Shown here piece by piece: positions 9,878-18,300 of a DNA stretch of 64,000 nt. The notes below the pieces were generated by a model that was not told the origin of the DNA, made no database searches, and saw only the letters and a list, made by a program, of their open reading frames with translations. Numbering within the stretch: position 1 is the stretch's first letter; the number at the start of each line of letters is the position of its first letter. The stretch is taken from contig JBCCHB010000072.1 of assembly GCA_039028975.1 (NCBI GenBank), forward strand, positions 18,068 to 82,067, read 5' to 3'. The DNA is from JAHBNG01 sp039028975 (lineage in GTDB: Bacteria; Chloroflexota; Anaerolineae; Caldilineales; Caldilineaceae). A program made the position numbers and the translations under genes.

Positions 9878-11155
9878 TCACATCCTTTCTTCGATCTCTT
9901 GTAGTTGATTTGTATTAACGCCGTCGCGTTCGAGAATCCGTATGACTACACTGTGCTTTCGCTGCAGTAACGACGACCAGAGATGGTAGGCAGACACAGT
10001 CCTTCCTCTGTCAACCTTCGCTAGATTTTCTGCCTCCTGGAGAAGATTCTCTGCTTCGAGTGTAAATTTCATATTAAATGGTATTCCAACATAGCCATTT
10101 GCTTGACCCAAAACTGAGCGTACTGTTTGAATGATCTTCTCGGGGCTGTTCCCGGTATGAATAAGCGATTCCCGAAAGGGAGAATCGGATTCCTCAATGA
10201 GTGCTAGAAAGAGATGAGGCGTGCCAACAACAGAAAACCCACTCTGTGCCGCAATCCGTTGAGCGTGCTCTATCGTCAGCTGATACGTAGAGTCTTCTTC
10301 AAGGTCATTGTCTGTGCCAAGCGCATCAATCAAACGAGGATTGGTAGACGGATTCTGTGCAATTAGCTCCTTTAAACGGTCAACTATGGCAACGTTCGAT
10401 AGCTGATTCCGTATTATGTCATCATATAATTGAATAAAGACTGGCTGAGGTGCTGCACCAAAGTGATTATTCATTACGTTGATATATTGTTCATAAACGT
10501 GATCGACTGAGTTCATTTGGTCACTCATGGCATGGCAGATCATAAGCAAGCCATAGAGTTCTAGCTGTTCTGGCTCGATGGCTAACTGTTTGATTAAATA
10601 GTGATTTGCTTTTGTCCAGTCGCTGCGAAGCATGTGACGAATGCTCAGCATGGATAGCGTTCTATGATAGCGCTGTTCCAAATCGGCTTGTATATTTGCT
10701 TTCCAATATTCAAACTCAGGGCCAGCATTTCTGACGCTAAATCCACCAAGGAACTCCTGCTTGTATAGGTTAATCGCCTGCTGTAGCATCTCGAGATTGA
10801 TTTCCTCAATAGAAACGAAATTTGTGGCTTGCTCAAAGGCTTCAAGGTCACAAAAATAGTCATCTATTTCAAATTGAACCAAATCTCCATTGCGTATCAA
10901 GCAATTCTGGGCTTCTTTTGATGCGCCTAATCGCATAAGATTTTGCCTTATGCGATATAGCGTATCATTGAGTTGTCTAGCAGCATTGGGGGTATCGGGC
11001 CAGAAGAGAGTCGCTAGTTTTGTACATTCTACAGGTATTTTATGCAACACACAGTAGATGAAAACTGCGGTAGATTTTTTTAATTGAAATTCACAAACTT
11101 CTCCATTGACTTTAATTTGTGGTGGCCCAAACAGATAAATGGAAAGCTCGGTCAT
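9878..11155 (-). CDS. BTAD-type transcriptional regulator fused to a Clp N-terminal domain
   Basis: 425 aa from the ATG at 11155, which has AAGGAGGAA immediately upstream; an in-frame ATG 15 nt earlier lacks one. Residues 1-95 form a winged-helix-like DNA-binding region (IYLFGPPQIKVNG...LATLFWPD...LNDTLYRIRQNL). Residues about 100-250 are a bacterial transcriptional activation (BTAD, TPR-like) domain as in SARP-family activators. Residues about 290-425 match the double-helical-repeat N-domain of ClpA/ClpC (VVGTPHLFLALIEE, then FNMKFTLEAENLL...VSAYHLWSSLL). There is no AAA+ module. It is first in the minus-strand signalling cluster and is likely its regulator. The Clp-N part may bind peptides or arginine-phosphorylated clients, which is inferred from the family. 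Confidence 0.85.
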   Translation of the reverse strand: MTELSIYLFGPPQIKVNGEVCEFQLKKSTAVFIYCVLHKIPVECTKLATLFWPDTPNAARQLNDTLYRIRQNLMRLGASKEAQNCLIRNGDLVQFEIDDYFCDLEAFEQATNFVSIEEINLEMLQQAINLYKQEFLGGFSVRNAGPEFEYWKANIQADLEQRYHRTLSMLSIRHMLRSDWTKANHYLIKQLAIEPEQLELYGLLMICHAMSDQMNSVDHVYEQYINVMNNHFGAAPQPVFIQLYDDIIRNQLSNVAIVDRLKELIAQNPSTNPRLIDALGTDNDLEEDSTYQLTIEHAQRIAAQSGFSVVGTPHLFLALIEESDSPFRESLIHTGNSPEKIIQTVRSVLGQANGYVGIPFNMKFTLEAENLLQEAENLAKVDRGRTVSAYHLWSSLLQRKHSVVIRILERDGVNTNQLQEIEERM

Positions 11156-11345
11156 CGATTCCTCCTTCATCTCACGCTATGCAGAGCTAATTTGCCTACT
11201 ATACATTACGCCATTATCGAGCGCCGGTTGTATTCTCAACCAGCCTATGGAAAACCTACTCAGCATTTCTGTCCCACGTTGATATAGAAGAGGGTCTAAA
11301 ATATCGTTTGAGCCACAGATCTCCAGCTTGTTTGGATGGATTTGG

Positions 11346-11379
11346 ATTGCTCAATAACTTTGCAAAGTTATTGAGCAAT
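11346..11379. repeat. 34-nt perfect palindrome
   Basis: Every base from 11346 to 11379 pairs around the centre between 11362 and 11363; the half site reads ATTGCTCAATAACTTTG. There is no loop, which favours a dimeric protein-binding site or cruciform over a terminator. It lies about 190 bp upstream of the BTAD-regulator start codon. Confidence 0.6.
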
Positions 11380-11656
11380 ACGTCAAGATAGAGATTATGC
11401 GGTGATACTATCTAAAAATTATCTATTCAGTTGAGGTTTGAATGAAGAATTCCGTATTTTGGGGCTAAAAATTGGAGGTAAGAAAGTGGTTGAGATTATT
11501 GGTACAATTCTTTGCTATCGCTGTAATCACCCCCTTCAGAGTGCTGTAAATGGTCGACACATCTCGTCCATAATGGGTGTTACTTGATAGATCATGACAT
11601 ACTTCTGTGCAAAGTGCCTGCGGCTGCTTACGGTTCTATGAAACTATGAGCGTTGA

Positions 11657-11835
11657 AGCAATTTTGAAATTCTTCAGAGGGAGATTTTGTTTGGGGAAGA
11701 CTTCCAAAGACCTATTGATGTACCCTATGGCCCCAACGACAGCTTCTATGTATTGGATTTTGGCTATTATGAAATGGTATCGCCCATAGAGATGGATATG
11801 ACCCCAGGCAGCGGCAACCTAGATCACATAGGAGA
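11657..11835 (+). pseudogene. Remnant of a PQQ/NHL-type sugar dehydrogenase or propeller gene
   Basis: In one frame this stretch encodes ILFGEDFQRPIDVPYGP and then SFYVLDFGYYE, the blade signature of sorbosone/glucose dehydrogenase-type propellers (R-P-x-D-V-x-x-G-P...Y-V-x-D-F-G). A stop lies just upstream (11654-11656). No further blade is seen in this frame after about residue 60, and the usual 350-plus residues are missing. This is best read as a decayed fragment. Confidence 0.4.
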
Positions 11836-12075
11836 ACCTAAATTTGTGGCTCTGACGCTACTGCCCGACGAAGAACATCAGAAACGCTGTTCTTCGGGCT
11901 GCGTAAAACTGCCTGCTGTGTCAAATACAACGCTCATGCGGCCTTCGAAACATTCTGTGGTTGGCCACAGATGAGAATCATTCGATTGCATTTTAGTAGA
12001 GTAGATTATTCTCTTTGTGAAAGGGGCGCAAAGCGCCATCTATGGCAGAGCCAAGTAAGATAGTTAAGAAAGTAT

Positions 12076-12738
12076 TCAGTTCGAGAAATCTGACACCTGT
12101 ACGGTGCGGCCAGTCACATGATTGTACGACTCGACAATCAGCTGAAACGTAACATCCAGTTCTTCCATCGACTGGGGTGTAAAGAGCATCACAAACCCTT
12201 CCCAGCCATCCCGTTGATCGGCCCACGGGTGGCGCTCAGCCCAGCCCTTTTCTGCCGCTTCTAAAGCGCGTTCGTAGGGCAAGGGGGCATGAAGACTGCC
12301 ATCGGGGTGAATATGGGCAAATTCGCGCCCATTCACGATTACTTTTGGTCGGACCACGGGGGCCCCGTCACTCAACCACATCCCGTCCGCTCCTGGCAAA
12401 GAAACAATGGTGGGTCTGTTTTCAACATCGGGCAAGGAGAAGGCCCGTCGGTAAAGTTCATCGTTGACTTCTGGCACTGCCTGCACTAAAATTTGTACAT
12501 GGGGTACGCTGCCCGTTGTCTGTACGCGCGGGCCAGACCGTTCGGGCAGGGGGGCTAAGGCTGCATCAGGTTCAGGTTCAACCACGGTTGGTTCACTTTC
12601 AGACATAGGTTCAGCTTCTTCCTTATCAATTGGGACGGTATCAAGTGGTACGTTATCAACCGGTATGTTTTGGCAAGCAACAAACAGACCAAGCAGACCA
12701 ATAACGACAATCAAGCTCCAGCTTTTCCATTTCATCAT
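12076..12738 (-). CDS. Lipoprotein with luciferase-like (DUF5519) domain
   Basis: 220 aa. The N-terminus is a signal with lipobox (LLGLFVAC), followed by a Pro/Glu/Asp-rich tether of about 60 residues. The C-terminal domain carries EFAHIHPDGSLHAPLP, a run of Ala/Glu helix ending KGWAERHPWA, and GFVMLFTPQS, which matches the small 'luciferase' domain family (DUF5519) found in many bacteria; the name does not imply light emission. That family is usually cytosolic, so a lipid-anchored version is less usual. It is last of three minus-strand genes for exported proteins, 32 bp after its neighbour. GAGGA lies upstream of the ATG pair at 12738. Confidence 0.75.
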   Translation of the reverse strand: MMKWKSWSLIVVIGLLGLFVACQNIPVDNVPLDTVPIDKEEAEPMSESEPTVVEPEPDAALAPLPERSGPRVQTTGSVPHVQILVQAVPEVNDELYRRAFSLPDVENRPTIVSLPGADGMWLSDGAPVVRPKVIVNGREFAHIHPDGSLHAPLPYERALEAAEKGWAERHPWADQRDGWEGFVMLFTPQSMEELDVTFQLIVESYNHVTGRTVQVSDFSN

Positions 12739-12770
12739 TCTGATTTCATCCTCGCGTTAATTCGCATCTG

Positions 12771-14015
12771 TTATTTGATGTAAAATGACAGCTCAACATA
12801 ATCGCTCAAAACCCCATCATTAACGGAGGCACTCAAATCTCGATCGAGTAGCCCCCGTAAATTATTGGCGGCAACATCTTCTAGTTTGGTGTCGATTTCG
12901 ACGGTATACGCGCCAATTTCCCAATCTTCGCTTGGGTTAAATTTCCACACGGTTTCTGCCTGCTCTAACTCGATGGTTCCTGTGATAGTCTCCCCAGAGG
13001 GGGCAATAACTTGAATTAGCCGTTTGGCAAGCGCGTGGTCAAACGGTCGTAAAAACTCAATGACTAGCCCATCATGGGAATTGGCCTGAGGAACATGGAT
13101 GACCCATTGCTCGGGATTGGGGGCCGTACGCAGGGGGGGAACAACTGTAAAGCGTTTTGAAAAACGCTGCTTTAGTTTTCCACCTTCGGCATCTTGGAAA
13201 TCGCGTTCAATGACCAAACGAAAACTATGACCTTCCTGCAGAGCTGGCCCGAACTTTAAATTGGAGCCCACTCCTTGCTTAATACGGCCTGGATCAAGGA
13301 GCAAGGTCAGACGCTGTTGGCTAGGATCCCATAATTCCTGCTTAAAGCGCATGAGCGCGCCACGAACTTCATTTCCTTCCTCATCGAAAAGTCTGACGTT
13401 TTGGTCTGAAAAACCTCTACGCATTGGAGTGGAAAAATAGATATAGAACCGTAAGAGATTCTCAGGGATGAACTCTCCAGTCGGATAGATGCGTGTCACC
13501 TCTGTTACCTGAGATGATCTCTGTTTTGGAATGGAGAACGAAACGTCCATTAATTCTTCAGTGCCAGAATTCTTTGATTCACCGGAGCCTTCCAAGAACT
13601 TATGAACTGTTTGATCGACCAGCACGCGGTAGAAAACGCCCGCTGAAAATGGGAAGTCCGGGATAAATTCTACATATTCTGAAGAATAGGTATACGATCC
13701 CTGAATGGGTAACGTGTTTTTTTGATCAGAGAGACCGCTATCCACATACACAGTAAACAGAGGTTCCTGCTGCACTCGCTGCTCATCCGATAAATCTTGG
13801 AAATTCTGAATGAGCAGCTTGACTGTTTCGTTCTCACTCTTTGGAAGAATTAGAACAGGAGCTTGCAAATTATGGGTGGGCGGCTTGGCTGTACTGTTCT
13901 CACCGTTTGCAAGAATCAGAACAGAAGCACTGGTTGCTCCTGCTCCAATTCCAAACAAGATGAAAATAATCAGCAAGCCTATAGGGAAATGCTCTTTAAT
14001 TATTTTCATCATCAT
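12771..14015 (-). CDS. Membrane-anchored protein with Ig-like (SbsA/Big_5-type) domains
   Basis: 414 aa from the ATG at 14015, which lies 2 nt beyond the stop of the upstream gene, so the two are probably coupled. One N-terminal hydrophobic helix (PIGLLIIFILFGIGAGATSA) anchors or exports it. The rest is beta-rich with three probable Ig-like units of the bacterial Big_5 type: phrases such as NLLRFYIYFSTPMRRG, HSFRLVIERDF, LVIEFLRPFDHAL and YTVEIDTKLEDVAANNLRGL are typical of that fold. No catalytic residues recognised. Probably a surface structural or binding protein acting with the co-transcribed propeller protein. Confidence 0.75.
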   Translation of the reverse strand: MMMKIIKEHFPIGLLIIFILFGIGAGATSASVLILANGENSTAKPPTHNLQAPVLILPKSENETVKLLIQNFQDLSDEQRVQQEPLFTVYVDSGLSDQKNTLPIQGSYTYSSEYVEFIPDFPFSAGVFYRVLVDQTVHKFLEGSGESKNSGTEELMDVSFSIPKQRSSQVTEVTRIYPTGEFIPENLLRFYIYFSTPMRRGFSDQNVRLFDEEGNEVRGALMRFKQELWDPSQQRLTLLLDPGRIKQGVGSNLKFGPALQEGHSFRLVIERDFQDAEGGKLKQRFSKRFTVVPPLRTAPNPEQWVIHVPQANSHDGLVIEFLRPFDHALAKRLIQVIAPSGETITGTIELEQAETVWKFNPSEDWEIGAYTVEIDTKLEDVAANNLRGLLDRDLSASVNDGVLSDYVELSFYIK

Positions 14016-14017
14016 CT

Positions 14018-15400
14018 TTATTGCTGACTTCTTTCCATTAATTCTTGCATCCGATTCATTAACGTCATAGGCGGCCATTCAGCGCCAGGAAAATCAAACT
14101 CGGCCATGAGATAATGGAGCTGGAATCCTCCGCCGAATCCGCCATGATTTTCTAAATTAAGCGCTCCTGTATAGGGGTCACGCACGATGGCTGCATAATT
14201 ATTATCATTGAATTTATCCATATGCAAAACTGTGCCAACGGTTGGGAAGTCAGTCCCACCGACCCCCTGCCGTTCTCCTAACTGACTATTTTCCCAAGTG
14301 ATTTCTTCAGCGGCAACCGCCTCATCCAAACTGATTTTCATTGTTGTGAAAGCGGCATTGGTGACCATGATAAACGGTTTACCATCCTCACTACTAAAGG
14401 AAAACATGTCGATTGGTTGACCAGTACCCATCTCTGCCACTGTCTTTCCTGACACCGTGGCACCATCTTCCAGATCGGCTAAAGGAAAAAGGACCAGTGG
14501 TGAGCAGGTATAAGAGGCAACCAAGTAATCCTCGCCTTGGATTTCCGTAACGACTTGCGCGCGAATCGGGGCCCTCGTTTCAAAATTTAGGTGGTTCTTA
14601 TGGTAAATCCCAATCTTGCTAGCACTATATTCGCCAGTAAAAGGATACGGTATTCTCCTTAATGTAGAAGAAAACTCCTCATTAGAAACGCCAGCAACAA
14701 AAAGTTCTCCCTTGTAGTAATCGATATCCATAATCGCCAAGGTACGAACGGAAGCTTCTGCTTTGATGAGATCCTTTTTGGTTGGAGGTACCATCATGCC
14801 GCGTGGTTGAAATTGCGTATCCATATCCGGTACGTCATTGAGGGCTTGCTTTGAAAAGCTGAGTTCATCTAAGCGAAGATTTTCTATATTGCCTTGTTGA
14901 TCTACTGTGACAATCGCAGGCTTTCCATTAAATCCATGACCACGGGTGACAGACAAATAGACTTCCTGCGTCTGAGGATGGACCATCATATCATTGATTG
15001 TGACTTCTGCTGCATTCACCCCTAGAACATTGGCAACCGCAATATCAATATTATCAATCGGCGTCGTCCCCACAACTGCATCATCTGCCGGAGCCGTATC
15101 TGAAGTTGCATCATCTGCAGACGCTGTATCCGAATTTGCATCATCTGCCGGCGCTGTATCCACCGCTTCAGACACCTCTTCTTCGCCTACATCGAACGCG
15201 AAAACAGCGCCTCCGATCCAATCACCAACAAATAAAATACCATCTGGACTGAACCCCAGCGCCCCTGCCGACTGGATGTCCAGTATCTCTTCCTCCGTTC
15301 CTTGGCGAGCCATGGCTTGTGTACTCAAACCAATGCCTAACAGAAGGAAAGCTAGCGAAATGATACTCAAGGATCTAAAATTTACAGCGATTCTTTTCAT
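14018..15400 (-). CDS. Exported beta-propeller-like protein
   Basis: 460 aa with a clear signal peptide (MKRIAVNFRSLSIISLAFLLL, cleavage near TQAMA). The mature protein has propeller-like strands (GALGFSPDGILFVGDW, EVYLSVTRG, LAIMDIDYYKGELFVAG). A low-complexity insert of three 10-residue units of type TAPADDAxSD occupies about residues 79-108 and is encoded by a 30-bp tandem repeat. No catalytic motif or cysteine-rich site was identified. AAAGGA precedes the ATG at 15400. It heads a three-gene minus-strand unit and faces a two-component pair; an interspersed hairpin element (15421-15502) lies in its 5' region. Confidence 0.75.
   Translation of the reverse strand: MKRIAVNFRSLSIISLAFLLLGIGLSTQAMARQGTEEEILDIQSAGALGFSPDGILFVGDWIGGAVFAFDVGEEEVSEAVDTAPADDANSDTASADDATSDTAPADDAVVGTTPIDNIDIAVANVLGVNAAEVTINDMMVHPQTQEVYLSVTRGHGFNGKPAIVTVDQQGNIENLRLDELSFSKQALNDVPDMDTQFQPRGMMVPPTKKDLIKAEASVRTLAIMDIDYYKGELFVAGVSNEEFSSTLRRIPYPFTGEYSASKIGIYHKNHLNFETRAPIRAQVVTEIQGEDYLVASYTCSPLVLFPLADLEDGATVSGKTVAEMGTGQPIDMFSFSSEDGKPFIMVTNAAFTTMKISLDEAVAAEEITWENSQLGERQGVGGTDFPTVGTVLHMDKFNDNNYAAIVRDPYTGALNLENHGGFGGGFQLHYLMAEFDFPGAEWPPMTLMNRMQELMERSQQ
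15078..15167. repeat. Three 30-bp tandem repeats inside the propeller gene
   Basis: Units at 15078-15107, 15108-15137 and 15138-15167 each start GCATCATCTGC and differ at a few positions. Read on the minus strand they encode the SDTA(P/S)ADDA insert. A length-variable linker is likely. Confidence 0.75.
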
Positions 15401-15420
15401 CTGACTATCCTTTCATTTAA

Positions 15421-15502
15421 ACTCTGCTCTGTTTGAAAACGAAAGTTTGCTCTTTCCTGTACACCGAAGGAAAACTTTCGTTTCAAAGCAACCGCACTGT
15501 AA
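15421..15502 (-). repeat. Interspersed hairpin element, copy 1
   Basis: Read on the minus strand it begins near TTACAGTGCGGTTG, contains TTTGAAACGAAAGTTTTCC, an interior loop, then AAACTTTCGTTTTCAAAC and ends AGAGCAGAGT. The two inner blocks are complementary and can fold. It ends 21 bp before the start codon of the minus-strand propeller gene. Copies 2-4 are at 25558, 31104 and 48032. Confidence 0.7.
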
Positions 15503-15759
15503 TCGCGTGTTTGTGTAAATTCGAGGGACCTGAACAGTGTAGCGCCTTCGTCCGTAACTGTGTAGTGGCAACCGTCAGTCAAGGTGTCATGAAACGCTAG
15601 TACACAAAGGCAAGGTGTCACATGACAGATGGCACTGGAAAATATGACACCAGCCGTGTTATGATTATTTTTTATAGGATAAGAAAGTATAAAAATCAGC
15701 CACGAAACATGGCCAGGTTCTGGCTGAATGCTGATGGCTGAACTGCTGAAGGCTTTTTC
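15503..15759. other. Divergent promoter region
   Basis: This sits between the minus-strand exported-protein unit and the plus-strand sensor kinase. It is non-coding as far as I can see and should hold both promoters. A minus-strand open frame across it has no ribosome site or recognisable product. Confidence 0.4.
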
Positions 15760-17070
15760 ATGAAGGCAGAGACTGATCTCGCTAATCAATCCGAACTAGG
15801 CCTGATCCCAACAATGCGTATCTTTGTTGTCTACTGGATCGCGCACTGGATAGTGCTTCCTCTCTTTTTTATCTTGGTCTTTGGTGCAGAAGGTTATTTC
15901 ACAGGGTTTCAGCTCAGCATTTTAGTCGGTATTCATGTTTGGTCATTGGTCTTACTAAGTTGGCGCGTTGTCCAGCAGTGGTTGAGAAATTGGTTATTGC
16001 CTATCGTTATCTTATCCGCATCGATTCCCTTCTTTCTTGAGCGAATTTGGCGCATTCTACCTTTACTCCAACCCTTGCCCGAGTTAGCTTCAAAGGTAAG
16101 TGCAGTGCCGCTTTCTGATGATTTTGTCCTGCTCACCCTAATTGTGGCATGGCAATATCGCTTTCGGGCGGTAGCACTCTATGTACTCATGATAACGCTG
16201 TTGGATACAGCAATATCATTGCCTGTCCGCGATATTCAGATGAGTGCATTTTTCGACATGACGATACAGATCATCTTTCGCTGCGTTATTTATTTGTTGC
16301 TGGGATTTGTCGTCACCCGATTACGTGGTATCAATCGAAAACAACGGCAGGATCTTATGGAAGCCCACGAAGAACAAGTGGCCGCCAATCAAAAATTAAC
16401 CCAGCATGCCGCGACTGTAGAACAGTTAACGGTCAGCCAAGAACGCAACCGCTTGGCCCGAGAACTGCACGATACATTGGCCCACTCGCTGAGTGCGATT
16501 GCGGTTCAGCTACAGGCAATCGGCTCCCTTTGGGATGTGAATCCGCAGCGGGCACAAACGATTTTAGTGCAAGCAGAAAAATCAGCTGACGATGGTCTTA
16601 TCGAGGCCCGACGTGCGCTGCAGGCATTGCGGGCTGCGCCATTAGAAGAGTTTGGGTTGACAATATCTTTACGCGAACTGGCTGAGTCAGCAGCGGAACG
16701 GGCAGATTTAGCGGTCGAAATCGAACTTCCCGATTTAACCGTCCCTCTCGCCGACCATGTAGAGCAGAACGTTTACCGCGTTCTGCAGGAAGCCTTGGAA
16801 AATGTCGTTCGTCATGCCCGCGCCCGTCATCTAACTGTACAGATGAAACAGCATGCCTACCACCTCACTTTCCTTGTTGCTGATGATGGCCTGGGGTTTG
16901 ATCCAGCAGAGAGCAATGCGCAGATGCGGCAGATGGGTCTGCGCGGTATGCGAGAACGGGCCGAATTAATAGGGAGTAGGTTAACCATCGAAAGTCAACT
17001 ACAACGGGGAACTCAAATTAGACTGACCGTGATGCTTGATAGCGGAGCAGAAGAAATATCGGTCGTATAG
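15760..17070 (+). CDS. NarL-family membrane sensor histidine kinase
   Basis: 436 aa. The N-terminal about 190 residues contain five to six hydrophobic helices (for example VVYWIAHWIVLPLFFILVF, ALYVLMITLLD, FRCVIYLLLGFVVTRL). A short coiled linker leads to a HisKA_3 dimerisation domain with phosphoacceptor H237 in LARELHDTLAHSL, then an HATPase domain (VLQEALENVVRHA as N box, DDGLGFDP, GLRGMRERAELIGS). All catalytic elements are intact. There is no periplasmic sensor domain, so the membrane itself or a partner protein is probably sensed. The cognate regulator is encoded 106 bp downstream. The pair is divergent from an operon of three exported proteins, which it may control. Confidence 0.93.
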   Translation: MKAETDLANQSELGLIPTMRIFVVYWIAHWIVLPLFFILVFGAEGYFTGFQLSILVGIHVWSLVLLSWRVVQQWLRNWLLPIVILSASIPFFLERIWRILPLLQPLPELASKVSAVPLSDDFVLLTLIVAWQYRFRAVALYVLMITLLDTAISLPVRDIQMSAFFDMTIQIIFRCVIYLLLGFVVTRLRGINRKQRQDLMEAHEEQVAANQKLTQHAATVEQLTVSQERNRLARELHDTLAHSLSAIAVQLQAIGSLWDVNPQRAQTILVQAEKSADDGLIEARRALQALRAAPLEEFGLTISLRELAESAAERADLAVEIELPDLTVPLADHVEQNVYRVLQEALENVVRHARARHLTVQMKQHAYHLTFLVADDGLGFDPAESNAQMRQMGLRGMRERAELIGSRLTIESQLQRGTQIRLTVMLDSGAEEISVV

Positions 17071-17078
17071 CGATGGTT

Positions 17079-17132
17079 GTGTAAAATGCGCAATCGAGGG
17101 CATCTCCACTCAGAAGAGTTGAAATTTTACAC
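17079..17132 (+). repeat. Inverted repeat between kinase and regulator genes
   Basis: GTGTAAAAT (17079-17087) and its exact complement ATTTTACAC (17124-17132) are separated by 36 nt. It could be a stem that tunes downstream expression or a binding site; no T-run follows. Confidence 0.4.
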
Positions 17133-17176
17133 AAACTTCGTTTTACCATCAATATCAGGAGTAGAAGCGTAACCTC

Positions 17177-17809
17177 ATGCAACATATTCGCGTATTGCTT
17201 TGTGATGATCAGACTGTCGTCCGTGACGGTCTAGAGGCGATTCTCAGCGTGGTCCCGCACATTGAGGTCGTGGGCGCGGCTGAACATGGCGCAGAGGCTG
17301 TCCAGTTGGTAGAGCGTTTCCAGCCGCACGTCGTATTGATGGATTTGAACATGCCGGTGATGAACGGCATACAGGCCACGCGCCAGATTCGCGAGCGCTT
17401 CCCAGATGTGCAAGTGTTGGCGCTGACTACCTATGCTACAGATGAATGGGTCTATGACGCGATTCGGGCTGGTGCCGCTGGCTACCTGCTCAAAAATACC
17501 AAGCGAGATATGCTGGTGGCTGCTATTGAGGGAACAGCCGCGGGAGAGGCCCAGCTTAGCCCTGATGTGGCGCGTAAGTTGATGAATTACGTTGCAGATA
17601 CGTCGGTCCAGTCTTTCGAAGAGCTGAGTAAACGTGAACGCGAAATTTTGCATCTGATTACCCAAGGCAGAACCAATCCAGAGATTGCGGAGCAACTGAA
17701 CTTGGCCACTGGGACCGTGCGTAATTATGTTAGTGAAATTCTTGCCAAGCTGGGCGTGCCGGATCGAGCCGCTGCCGCCGCCCTTGCCGTTAAGTTAGGG
17801 GTCAGCTAA
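17177..17809 (+). CDS. NarL/LuxR-type response regulator
   Basis: 210 aa. Receiver domain: acidic pair D10-D11 in LLCDDQ, phosphoacceptor D56 in VVLMDLNMP, Thr in ALTTY, Lys in YLLKNT. The C-terminal LuxR helix-turn-helix (about 145-210) reads LSKREREILHLITQGRTN, EIAEQL, then TVRNYVSEILAKL. The length and order are those of NarL, DesR and LiaR-type regulators. AGGAG lies upstream of the ATG. It forms a pair with the sensor kinase just upstream and presumably binds DNA as a phosphorylated dimer. The nearest candidate target is the divergent exported-protein unit at 12.1-15.4 kb. Confidence 0.93.
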   Translation: MQHIRVLLCDDQTVVRDGLEAILSVVPHIEVVGAAEHGAEAVQLVERFQPHVVLMDLNMPVMNGIQATRQIRERFPDVQVLALTTYATDEWVYDAIRAGAAGYLLKNTKRDMLVAAIEGTAAGEAQLSPDVARKLMNYVADTSVQSFEELSKREREILHLITQGRTNPEIAEQLNLATGTVRNYVSEILAKLGVPDRAAAAALAVKLGVS

Positions 17810-18300
17810 GGCTGGTGCAAGATTGTTACACAGTGTAGCATCGCCGCAACCGAACTTTCGAACTGCTATGGCACAGAATATGCCAGCAGTAACGTAACAT
17901 CTTCGCGCATGACACAGTTTGTGCCGGTTGGTGGCACAGAGGCTAATGTTTGGGTCAGATTAATAGGATTCCCAAAGGCCTCAAAGGGGTTTTCGCCTCG
18001 TTCCATCATTGCAAACAGCTCGGCCGACAAATCTTTTAAGAACTCACACTGTGAGTTATCTATTCGGCAGTGGTAAAATTTGCGTAAGCTATCTCGGTAC
18101 CCTTTTTGGTCGCTACGCCTATGGAAAAAGTATGGAGTAGAGGAGGCGTAAGGAGCAGCGATTTTACGCAATGAATATGGGAATCTTTTGGGATATCATA
18201 CAGCGGTTGTGGACAAATCGGATCCTCCCTGTTGCCAAAACATAATGAACCAATACCCGTTTGGGCGCAGAGCAAAGCATGGTTACATAGAGACAGATAT
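17810..18300. other. Intergenic region with one doubtful minus-strand frame
   Basis: About 490 bp. A minus-strand frame from TTG at 18171 to 17866 could encode 101 aa (its C-terminal half reads FLKDLSAELFAMMERG and VPPTGTNCVMREDV). It has no ribosome site, no recognised family, and overlaps the presumed regulator upstream region. I do not call it a gene; it could be a decayed fragment. Confidence 0.35.

Larger units (their letters stand above)
11156..12075. other. Long, mostly non-coding region
   Basis: About 920 bp without an intact gene. It holds a 34-nt perfect palindrome (11346-11379) and a gene remnant around 11657-11835, both listed separately. Remaining open frames are short and lack ribosome sites. 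Confidence 0.5.

Noticed and set aside
15397..15789. 130-codon minus-strand open frame between the propeller and sensor kinase genes
   Set aside because: It runs through an interspersed hairpin element and the divergent promoter region, has no ribosome site and no recognisable protein pattern.
17866..18171. Possible 101-aa minus-strand protein
   Set aside because: TTG start without ribosome site and no known family; kept only as a remark in the intergenic entry.
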